From Lachnospiraceae bacterium (GTDB lineage: Bacteria; Bacillota; Clostridia; Lachnospirales; Lachnospiraceae), in assembly GCA_024697595.1 (NCBI GenBank), contig JAILFK010000017.1, positions 1-48,830 on the forward strand: 48,830 nt of DNA, given 5' to 3'. The notes under the pieces were generated by a model that searched no databases, had not been told where the DNA came from, and saw only the letters and a program-made list of their open reading frames with translations. Shown here piece after piece: positions 41,984-48,830 of this stretch. Positions within the stretch are counted from its first letter, which is position 1. Each line of letters opens with the position of its first letter. A program made the translations under genes and the position numbers.

Positions 41984-42907
41984 ATGGAAAGAAAATATTA
42001 TTTTATTGTAAATACACATTCAAAAACTGGAGGAGCTGCAAAGCAGTGGGATATCTTAAAGCAGAGACTCGATTTTTTGAAAGTGGATTATGAGGCTTAT
42101 ATAACTGAATATGTTCATCATGGAATTGAACTTGCCAAAAAACTTACTGAGGGTGAAGAGGTAGTTAATCTTGTGGTCTGTGGAGGAGACGGCACGGTAA
42201 ATGAGGTGTTAAATGGAATCACTGATTTATCAAAGGTGAATTTCGGATATATTCCTCTTGGATCTGCCAATGATTTCGCCAGAGGTCTGGAGATGACGGG
42301 AGAACCGATTCAGATATTAGATAATATAATAGGAAGTGATGCCATTGATTCTATCGACGTGGGACTTGTTCAGTGGGACGGCGGAAGTCGTCGATTTATC
42401 ATAAGTGCAGGGGCAGGAATAGATGCGGCGGTGTGTCGAGAAGCCCAGGTGTCTAAACTTAAAAATATTTTAAATAAAATAAAGTTGGGTGGTGCCACTT
42501 ACGGACTGCTTACAGTAAAGAATTTATTTACTGCACCTTTGGTAAATGGAAATATTACCTTTGCAGATGGTAGAACAAAGAGATTAAATAAGATAATATT
42601 TGGTGCTGCCATGAATTTTTCCTGTGAGGGAGGAGGAGTTCCCATGGCGCCTAAAGCTGATGCCAGGGACGGAAAGTTGTCAATGTGTATGGTGTCGGGA
42701 CTTTCAAAGCTGATATGTCTTATGAAATTTCCACTTCTTTTGATGGCAAAGCATGAAAAGATTGTAGGGTTTGATATTATAGACAGCGAAAGTTTTACCA
42801 TTGAATTTGACCGCCCTATGGTGGTACATGCAGATGGCGAGGACTGTGGAGATATAGATAAGGTTACATTTAGGTGCCTGCCAAAGGAACTTAAGATGAT
42901 TAAATAA
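41984..42907 (+). CDS. Diacylglycerol/lipid kinase family protein
   Basis: A 307-residue protein of the DAGK catalytic family (DgkB/YegS-like), which phosphorylates diacylglycerol or a related lipid. The nucleotide loop VVCGGDGTVNEVLNG is at about 64-78, with GYIPLGSANDFARGL and ISAGAGIDAAV following. The C-terminal half contains VHADGEDCG. ATG 41984 is chosen with AGGTGG before it over a TTG at 41963. It is followed at 19 bp by the purine nucleoside phosphorylase gene. Substrate is not fixed by the sequence. Confidence 0.92.
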   Translation: MERKYYFIVNTHSKTGGAAKQWDILKQRLDFLKVDYEAYITEYVHHGIELAKKLTEGEEVVNLVVCGGDGTVNEVLNGITDLSKVNFGYIPLGSANDFARGLEMTGEPIQILDNIIGSDAIDSIDVGLVQWDGGSRRFIISAGAGIDAAVCREAQVSKLKNILNKIKLGGATYGLLTVKNLFTAPLVNGNITFADGRTKRLNKIIFGAAMNFSCEGGGVPMAPKADARDGKLSMCMVSGLSKLICLMKFPLLLMAKHEKIVGFDIIDSESFTIEFDRPMVVHADGEDCGDIDKVTFRCLPKELKMIK

Positions 42908-42925
42908 TAAATATTGGAGGTTTTT

Positions 42926-43759
42926 ATGAATCAGGTATATGACAAATTGATGAGATGCTATGAGAGTGTAAAGGCTAGGGTAGATTTTCGGCCTAAGGTG
43001 GCACTTGTATTGGGATCAGGACTAGGAGATTTTGCCAGCCAGATGGATGTTGAGGTTACAGTTGATTACAAGGATATAGAAGGATTCCCTGTATCAACAG
43101 CTCCGGGCCATGTGGGTAGATTCGTATTTGGCTATGTGGAGGGAGTTCCTGTTGTGGCTATGCAGGGACGCATACATTACTATGAAGGTTATGATATGAG
43201 TGATGTGGTTCTTCCTATTAGATTAATGAAGTTACTTGGGGCTGAGGTGATGTTTTTGACCAATGCTGCTGGTGGAATTAAACAGGGATTTAAGGCGGGG
43301 GAATTAATGCTTATTACTGGCCAGATTGCAACCTTTGTTCCATCGCCACTTAGGGGGGCAAATATTTCTGAATTGGGAAATAGATTTCCGGATATGTCCC
43401 ATGTGTATGATGAGAATTTACAGTTTATTGTAAAAAAATCTGCCACAAAACTTGGAATTGATATAAAAGAAGGCGTCTACATTCAGTTCCCAGGGCCAAA
43501 TTATGAGACTCCAGAAGAGATAACAATGGCCAGAACTTTGGGGGCAGATGCAGTGGGGATGAGCACAGCCTGTGAGGCTATTGCAGCTAATCATATGGGG
43601 ATGAAGATAGTTGGAATAACCTGTGTGTCCAATTTGGCTGCGGGAATCTCCCCTACACCTTTATCTGAAGAGGAAGTGATAGAGGCAGGCAAGAGTGTAT
43701 CTGTGAAATTTACATCCCTTGTGAAGGATGTAATCAAGACTATTGAGGATGAGATGTAG
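42926..43759 (+). CDS. punA: Purine nucleoside phosphorylase
   Basis: A 277-residue trimeric-type PNP that splits inosine and guanosine with phosphate. Motifs: VLGSGLGDFA (phosphate loop), TAPGHVGRF, MQGRIHYYEGY, LTNAAGGIKQGF, GPNYETPEEI and VGMSTACEAIAANH, with the purine-site E and N residues. ATG 42926 follows TTGGAGG. It precedes an MTA/SAH-deaminase-type gene, consistent with purine salvage. Confidence 0.96.
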   Translation: MNQVYDKLMRCYESVKARVDFRPKVALVLGSGLGDFASQMDVEVTVDYKDIEGFPVSTAPGHVGRFVFGYVEGVPVVAMQGRIHYYEGYDMSDVVLPIRLMKLLGAEVMFLTNAAGGIKQGFKAGELMLITGQIATFVPSPLRGANISELGNRFPDMSHVYDENLQFIVKKSATKLGIDIKEGVYIQFPGPNYETPEEITMARTLGADAVGMSTACEAIAANHMGMKIVGITCVSNLAAGISPTPLSEEEVIEAGKSVSVKFTSLVKDVIKTIEDEM

Positions 43760-43789
43760 GTTTTTACGAGAATTTGGTGAGGAGAAGGT

Positions 43790-45097
43790 ATGAATACACG
43801 CTTTTATAATGCTAGAATTTTATTGTTAGAGGATGACGGGAATTATAATATTATAAATGGAGAACTGTGGGTAAAAAAAGATGAGATAATATACATTGGT
43901 GATGGTTCAGATGTGGCCCAGGTGTGTAAGGGTGATGAGATGATTTTGTGGGATGTCCAAAAGGATTGTAAAGGAAATCTCTTGATGCCAGGTTTTAAAA
44001 ATGCTCATACTCATACAGCCATGACATTTCTCAGAAGTTATGCAGATGACTTGGAGCTACAGAGATGGTTAAATGAAGCGATTTTCCCAAGGGAGGCAAA
44101 ACTTCTAGAGGAGGATGTGTATTGGTTATATATCCTGGGGGTTATGGAATATTTAACTAGTGGTATTACCTCCAATTTTGATATGTATTTCTTTCAACAG
44201 ATGGGAGCAAAGGCGGCTGTAGATGTGGGATTTAGATCTGTCTTTACATCAGGTTTAAATAATTTTAGCGAGTCTTTGGAGAGAGTTGAGGAGGATTATT
44301 TAAAAACCACCGAGATGAGTGATTTGGTTTCCTATATGATAGGATTTCACGCCGAATACACCACATCCAAAGAACTTATGGAGGGGATTGCAAGGCTATC
44401 TCACAAGTATAAATCTCCAACATATTTACATAATTCCGAGACTGCTTTAGAGGTGGCAGAGTGTAAGCAGAGATGGGGAATGACCCCTACAGCTCTTACG
44501 GATTCTCTTGGAATGTATGAGTACGGCGGCGGCGGTTATCACATGGTTCATGTGGAGGATGGTGATTTTGACATTATAAAAAATCGAGGCCTTTATGTGG
44601 TTACCAATCCGGGAAGCAATACCAAGTTGGCCAGTGGCATCGCACCAATAAATAGGTATTTACAGGAAAAAATTCCAGTTGCCCTTGGGACGGATGGCCC
44701 TGCTAGCAACAATTGTCTGGATATGTTTAGAGAAATGTTTTTGATGACAGGTCTTGCAAAACTTCGCGAAGCGGATGCGGCGGTGGTGCCTGCTGAAAAA
44801 GTATTGTATGCGGCCACCACTGAAGGTGCCAATGCCATGGGACTATTTGATTGTGATAGACTGGCTGTGGGAAAAAAGGCAGATATTATAATGATAGATT
44901 TAAATCAGCCTAATATGCAGCCTGAAAATAATATTATTAAAAATATTGTATATAGCGGAAGCAAACAAAATGTTGCAATGACCATGGTAAATGGTAAAAT
45001 TTTATATGAGGGTGGAGTATTTGATATTGGGTTTGATCCAAAGGAGATTTATGAAAAGGCAAATAAAATCATACAGAGAGTAAACAACGAGGTATAG
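43790..45097 (+). CDS. Amidohydrolase, MTA/S-adenosylhomocysteine deaminase type
   Basis: A 435-residue metal-dependent deaminase of the TrzN/AtzA-like superfamily. The metal motif HTHTAM is at about 76-81 (GFKNAHTHTAMTFLRSY). The later ligands are His in GFHAEYTTS, His in HMVHVEDGD and Asp in ALGTDGPASNN. The closest named activity is deamination of S-adenosylhomocysteine or methylthioadenosine to the inosine forms. It fits beside PNP in nucleoside salvage. GAGGAGAAGGT precedes the ATG. Guanine deaminase or chlorohydrolase-like activity cannot be excluded. Confidence 0.88.
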   Translation: MNTRFYNARILLLEDDGNYNIINGELWVKKDEIIYIGDGSDVAQVCKGDEMILWDVQKDCKGNLLMPGFKNAHTHTAMTFLRSYADDLELQRWLNEAIFPREAKLLEEDVYWLYILGVMEYLTSGITSNFDMYFFQQMGAKAAVDVGFRSVFTSGLNNFSESLERVEEDYLKTTEMSDLVSYMIGFHAEYTTSKELMEGIARLSHKYKSPTYLHNSETALEVAECKQRWGMTPTALTDSLGMYEYGGGGYHMVHVEDGDFDIIKNRGLYVVTNPGSNTKLASGIAPINRYLQEKIPVALGTDGPASNNCLDMFREMFLMTGLAKLREADAAVVPAEKVLYAATTEGANAMGLFDCDRLAVGKKADIIMIDLNQPNMQPENNIIKNIVYSGSKQNVAMTMVNGKILYEGGVFDIGFDPKEIYEKANKIIQRVNNEV

Positions 45098-45102
45098 ACA
45101 CT

Positions 45103-45858
45103 ATGTTAAATGTAACATTTATTCATCACAGCGCTTTTCTAGTGGAGACAGATAATCATTTACTTCTATTTGATTATTTTCCAAAGGAAGCGGTGGAAAA
45201 CATGAATTTTAGAGGAAAGTTGCCTGAGATTCCAGCTGGTAAAAATCTATATGTTTTTGCCAGCCACGGTCACAAAGATCATTTCTCAATAGAGGTGCTT
45301 CGACTTATTGATGACCATCCGGACACCACATATATCTTGTCAAAGGATATTAGACTTGGTAAGAATTATCTCATTAGAAATGGAATTGATCCATCTATAA
45401 AAGAGCACATTCATTGGGTTAAGGATGTAAATACATACACTGTGGATGATATGAAGGTAAACACTTTAAGATCTACGGATGAGGGAGTGGCATTTTTGGT
45501 AAATGTTGATGGATTAAATATTTATCATGCAGGTGATTTACACTGGTGGAATGCTGGTGATGCCAGAGAAATATATGGAAATCTAATCGGAAAGGCATAT
45601 AAAAAGGAAGTTAATCGCATGCAGAATACTCATATCGACTTGGCTTTCGTGGTCCTTGATGGCAGATTGGGTGATGGATATGCTTTGGGAATGGAATATT
45701 TCCTTGAAAATATAGATGCAGATTTGGTTTTTCCAATGCATATGTGGCAGGAATGGGATTTGGTTAAGAGATTAAAGAGAAATCCTAAACTTGCAAACCT
45801 TGAAAAAAAGGTTGTAGATATTGACCGAGAAAATATTATTTTCTATAATATAGTTTAA
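45103..45858 (+). CDS. Metallo-beta-lactamase-fold hydrolase
   Basis: A 251-residue UlaG/YtnP-like MBL-fold protein. The zinc motif reads SHGHKDHF (HxHxDH, about 54-61); the later ligands are in IYHAGDLHWWN and FPMHMWQEWD. It starts five bases after the amidohydrolase stop, so they are likely co-translated. The family covers hydrolases of lactones, phosphoesters and other substrates; the reaction here is unknown. Confidence 0.9.
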   Translation: MLNVTFIHHSAFLVETDNHLLLFDYFPKEAVENMNFRGKLPEIPAGKNLYVFASHGHKDHFSIEVLRLIDDHPDTTYILSKDIRLGKNYLIRNGIDPSIKEHIHWVKDVNTYTVDDMKVNTLRSTDEGVAFLVNVDGLNIYHAGDLHWWNAGDAREIYGNLIGKAYKKEVNRMQNTHIDLAFVVLDGRLGDGYALGMEYFLENIDADLVFPMHMWQEWDLVKRLKRNPKLANLEKKVVDIDRENIIFYNIV

Positions 45859-45881
45859 TGCAAAGAAAAGGAGGCAATGTG

Positions 45882-46016
45882 ATGGTTGTAGTATTTAATA
45901 AGTTTCTATCATATTTGTTATTGTTTGTAATTATGGTTGTAATTGCAGCGGCTGGATTTATCGTTGGAAAGAAGCTGCGTGAGCACAAAAACGCCAAGAA
46001 TGGAGGAGAAAATTAA
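45882..46016 (+). CDS. 44-residue single-span membrane protein
   Basis: A small gene with a strong ribosome site, AAAAGGAGG (45866-45874), seven bases before the ATG. The protein starts MVVVFNKFLSYLLLFVIMVV and has one hydrophobic helix (about 8-29), then a basic tail (KKLREHKNAKN) that should stay in the cytoplasm. It ends one base before the proposed alaS start, and its last codons carry the alaS ribosome site GGAGGAG, so alaS translation probably depends on it. The family is unrecognised; similar tiny genes before alaS may exist in relatives, which I cannot check. Confidence 0.78.
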   Translation: MVVVFNKFLSYLLLFVIMVVIAAAGFIVGKKLREHKNAKNGGEN

Positions 46017-46017
46017 G

Positions 46018-48672
46018 TTGAAGACATTTGGCGTAAATGATTTAAGAAAAAGTTATTTAGAGTTTTTTGAGAGCAAGGACCATTTGGCTATGAAGAGCTT
46101 TTCGTTAGTTCCTCATAATGATAATAGTTTATTGCTTATTAATGCTGGTATGGCACCACTTAAGCCATATTTCACAGGACAGGAGGTTCCACCAAAAAAT
46201 CGTGTGACCACATGTCAGAAATGTGTGCGTACAGGAGATATTGAAAATGTAGGTAAGACTGCTCGTCATCTTACTTTTTTTGAGATGCTTGGAAATTTCT
46301 CCTTTGGAGATTATTTTAAGGAGGAGGCTATCTCTTGGTCTTGGGAATTTTTGACAGATGTTTTAGGACTTGATCCAGATAGACTTTATCCTTCTATCTA
46401 TGGAGAGGATGATGAAGCATTTGAAATCTGGACTAAAAAGATCGGTGTAGCAGGAGATAGAATCACTAGATTTTATCGTGATCCTGAGACTGGGGAATGT
46501 GATAATTTCTGGGAGCACGGTGCAGGTCCTTGTGGTCCATGTTCTGAGATTTATTATGATCGCGGAGAAAAATATGGATGCGGAAGTCCTGACTGTAAGG
46601 TGGGTTGCGAGTGTGACCGCTATATGGAAGTTTGGAATAATGTTTTTACACAGTTCAATGGCGATGGACATGGTAACTATGAGGAATTAGAACACAAAAA
46701 CATCGATACAGGTATGGGATTAGAACGTCTTGCAGTTGTTATGCAGGATGTGGATTCAGTATTTGACATTGATACAATGAAGGCTATTCGCGATAAGGTT
46801 TGTGAATTGTCAGGAAAGAAGTATCAGGTGGATGCTATGGATGATGTGTCAATCAGATTGATTACAGATCATATCCGTTCATCAACATTTTTAATCTCTG
46901 ACGGTGTACAGCCTTCAAATGAGGGACGTGGATATGTACTTCGTCGTATTATCAGACGTGCTTCACGCCATGGCAAGATTCTTGGTATTGAGGGAACATT
47001 CCTTGCCAAGATTGCGCAGGTGGTAATTGATGAGTCCAAGGATGGTTATCCTGAACTTGAAGAGAAGAAGGATTTCATTTTAAAGGTTCTCACAAAGGAA
47101 GAAGAACAGTTTGCCAAGACTATTGATAAGGGCCTTGAGATTTTAAATGGAATGGAAGATAAGCTTGAGAAGGAAGGCAAGAAGGTTCTTGCTGGAGTAG
47201 ATGCTTTCAAGCTTTATGATACATATGGATTTCCAATTGATTTGACAGCTGAAATTCTTGAGGAAAAGGGATACAGCTATGACGAGGCTGGTTTTGAGGC
47301 TGCTATGGAAGAGCAGAGACAGAAGGCTCGTGCAGCTAGAAAAGAAACTAACTACATGGGTGCAGATGCAGATGTATACAATACAATCGATTCTACTTTA
47401 GAGACATCATTTATCGGATATGATACTTTGGTGGGTGAGGACAAGGTTGCATTTATCACATCCAATACAGAAGTTGTTGACTCTCTTGGCGAGGGTGATA
47501 CTGGTTCAATCATTGTATCCGAGACACCATTTTATGCCACAATGGGTGGTCAGCTTGGTGACAAGGGTGAGATTAAGTCAGCTAATGGAACATTTGTAGT
47601 TGAAGAGACTGTAAAGGTTGTTGGAAATAGATATGCTCATGTGGGTTATGTATCTGCAGGTATGATTTCAACAGGCGAGGAAGTTACACTTTGCGTGGAT
47701 GCCAAGAATAGAAGCAAGACATGCAAGAACCACTCAGCTACTCACTTACTCCAGAAAGCTCTTCGTGAAGTTTTAGGAACACATGTTGAGCAGGCTGGTT
47801 CTTCACAGGATGCAGATAGAACTCGTTTTGATTTTTCTCATTTTGAGGCTATGACTCCTGAGGAGATTGCTCAGGTTGAGGCCATGGTAAATGAAAAGAT
47901 TTCAGAGGCTATTCCTGTTGTGACAGAGGTTATGACAGTTGATGAGGCTAGAGCGACTGGTGCTATGGCTTTATTTGGTGAGAAGTATGGCGAGAAGGTT
48001 CGCGTTGTATCCATGGGAGATTTCTCTAAGGAATTCTGTGGTGGTACACATGTGAAGAATACTTCAGATATCGGCGCTTTCAAGATTATCTCTGAGAGCG
48101 GTGTGGCTGCAGGAACTCGTCGTATTGAGGCCCTTACAGGTGAAAATGTGTTGGCTTACTATGCTAATATTGAAAATATGTTAAATGATGCTGCCAAGGT
48201 TGCCAAGGCAACTCCAGCTCAGTTGGTTGAAAAAATAACTCATATGCAGGCTGAGATTAAATCACTTCAGTCAGAGAATGAGTCTTTGAAGGCCAAGGCT
48301 GCCAAAGATGCCATGGGTGATCCAATGGATGCAGTTGTTGATGTAAAGGGAACAAAACTTATTGCCACAGCAGTTCCTGGAGTTGATATGAATGGCCTTC
48401 GTGATCTTGGAGATTCCTTGAAGGATAAGTTGGGCGAAGGCGTTATTGTTCTTGCTTCAGAAAATGATGGCAAGGTTAATCTTGTTGTTATGGCAACTGA
48501 TGGAGCAATTGCTGCGGGAGCTCATGCTGGAAATCTAATCAAGGCTATTGCACCAAAGGTTGGTGGTGGCGGCGGTGGTCGTCCAAATATGGCTCAAGCT
48601 GGTGGTAAGAATCCTGCAGGTATTGAGGATGCTTTATCAGAGGTCAAGGCTGTATTAGAGTCACAGTTATAA
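46018..48672 (+). CDS. alaS: Alanyl-tRNA synthetase
   Basis: An 884-residue AlaRS. The class II aminoacylation domain (about 1-240) contains NAGMAPLKPYF and TFFEMLGNFSFGDYF. The editing domain has the zinc/His motif HSATH (H572, H576) and CGGTH (C674, H678). The C-Ala domain ends with the Gly-rich GGGGGGRPNMAQAGG. I chose TTG 46018, spaced nine bases from GGAGGAG (46002-46008), giving MKTFGVNDLRKSYLEFF as in the family. ATG 46000 has no ribosome site and would overlap the small membrane gene. A terminator follows 60 bp after the stop. Confidence 0.96.
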   Translation: MKTFGVNDLRKSYLEFFESKDHLAMKSFSLVPHNDNSLLLINAGMAPLKPYFTGQEVPPKNRVTTCQKCVRTGDIENVGKTARHLTFFEMLGNFSFGDYFKEEAISWSWEFLTDVLGLDPDRLYPSIYGEDDEAFEIWTKKIGVAGDRITRFYRDPETGECDNFWEHGAGPCGPCSEIYYDRGEKYGCGSPDCKVGCECDRYMEVWNNVFTQFNGDGHGNYEELEHKNIDTGMGLERLAVVMQDVDSVFDIDTMKAIRDKVCELSGKKYQVDAMDDVSIRLITDHIRSSTFLISDGVQPSNEGRGYVLRRIIRRASRHGKILGIEGTFLAKIAQVVIDESKDGYPELEEKKDFILKVLTKEEEQFAKTIDKGLEILNGMEDKLEKEGKKVLAGVDAFKLYDTYGFPIDLTAEILEEKGYSYDEAGFEAAMEEQRQKARAARKETNYMGADADVYNTIDSTLETSFIGYDTLVGEDKVAFITSNTEVVDSLGEGDTGSIIVSETPFYATMGGQLGDKGEIKSANGTFVVEETVKVVGNRYAHVGYVSAGMISTGEEVTLCVDAKNRSKTCKNHSATHLLQKALREVLGTHVEQAGSSQDADRTRFDFSHFEAMTPEEIAQVEAMVNEKISEAIPVVTEVMTVDEARATGAMALFGEKYGEKVRVVSMGDFSKEFCGGTHVKNTSDIGAFKIISESGVAAGTRRIEALTGENVLAYYANIENMLNDAAKVAKATPAQLVEKITHMQAEIKSLQSENESLKAKAAKDAMGDPMDAVVDVKGTKLIATAVPGVDMNGLRDLGDSLKDKLGEGVIVLASENDGKVNLVVMATDGAIAAGAHAGNLIKAIAPKVGGGGGGRPNMAQAGGKNPAGIEDALSEVKAVLESQL

Positions 48673-48731
48673 GATATAAAAAAATGATATGTCAAGCATT
48701 TTTGAAAATGTCCCAAAAATCTAAAAACATT

Positions 48732-48758
48732 AGCACCGTGTAAATCGGTGCTTTTGTT
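48732..48758 (+). terminator. Intrinsic terminator of alaS
   Basis: AGCACCG (48732-48738) pairs with CGGTGCT (48746-48752), followed by TTTTGTTATT. Confidence 0.85.
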
Positions 48759-48762
48759 ATTC

Positions 48763-48817
48763 TTGGGGCTCTGCCCCAATCCCCGCTCCCTATGCAGGGA
48801 TGTCATCCAAAAGATGA
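48763..48817. repeat. Row of three small hairpins at the right edge
   Basis: TTGGGGC-tct-GCCCCAA (48763-48779), TCCCT-atgc-AGGGA (48787-48800) and TCATC-caaaa-GATGA (48803-48817) follow one another. The first is a palindromic motif that I recall as common in clostridial intergenic regions. The element may continue past the window. Confidence 0.5.
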
Positions 48818-48830
48818 TGTTCCTGACTCT

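Noticed and set aside
41776-42093. 105-codon frame overlapping the lipid kinase start
   Set aside because: TTG start without ribosome site, composition unlike a protein, overlaps a clear gene in another frame.
45943-46017. Upstream starts for alaS
   Set aside because: They overlap the small membrane gene and lack ribosome sites; TTG 46018 matches the family start.

Overview
The window is a gene-dense, AT-rich chromosomal segment of a Firmicute. It is most likely a Lachnospiraceae member near Butyrivibrio/Pseudobutyrivibrio. The pointers are a beta-glucosidase with the two GH3 domains in reversed order (the arrangement known from Butyrivibrio BglA), a meso-DAP-type MurE, a GlgC/GlgD pair, a PASTA kinase/PP2C pair and strong Shine-Dalgarno sites. 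The genus is inference. No rRNA, tRNA, phage or transposase gene was found. Nearly all genes lie on the + strand.

Layout. 1-5440: terminator-like structures, a small unknown gene, a GH3 beta-glucosidase, a soluble chemoreceptor-like protein and an unknown membrane protein. 5542-13378: macromolecular-synthesis cluster dgt-dnaG-rpoD-trmK-nif3-nucleoside kinase, then the RNase P RNA. 13504-15536: three linked genes of uncertain role (zinc-ribbon membrane protein, DUF5685-type protein, J-domain/TPR-like protein). 15656-16995: pyrBI. 17066-29770: a long housekeeping run murE-priA-def-fmt-rsmB-rlmN-stp-prkC-rsgA-rpe-thiN with short or overlapping junctions. 29801-32943: glycogen genes glgC-glgD behind a clear sigma-A promoter with a perfect palindrome next to it, then an HD alarmone-hydrolase-like protein.

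33080-39882 is the most unusual part. Two tandem 39-residue peptide genes sit on the - strand behind a near-consensus promoter (TTGACA, 17 bp, TATAGT). They share the C-terminal motif VSFFKYAxG. Divergent from them is a TetR regulator followed by a GT-B glycosyltransferase, a GPH sugar symporter and a GH36 alpha-galactosidase, which look like one operon. The 280 bp between the two promoters holds several dyads that could be operators.

39871-41785: a CLC protein on the - strand with the sequence signature of fluoride/proton antiporters, a possible short RNA with its own terminator, and a non-coding array of six full and one partial 62-bp tandem repeats. 41984-48672: lipid kinase, purine nucleoside phosphorylase, MTA/SAH deaminase-type amidohydrolase, metallo-beta-lactamase-fold protein, a 44-residue single-span membrane protein and alaS. 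The window ends in a terminator followed by a row of small hairpins.

The best candidates for something undescribed are the twin peptide genes with their divergent regulator, the 62-bp array, and the DUF5685-type protein with squalene/phytoene-synthase-like aspartate motifs.
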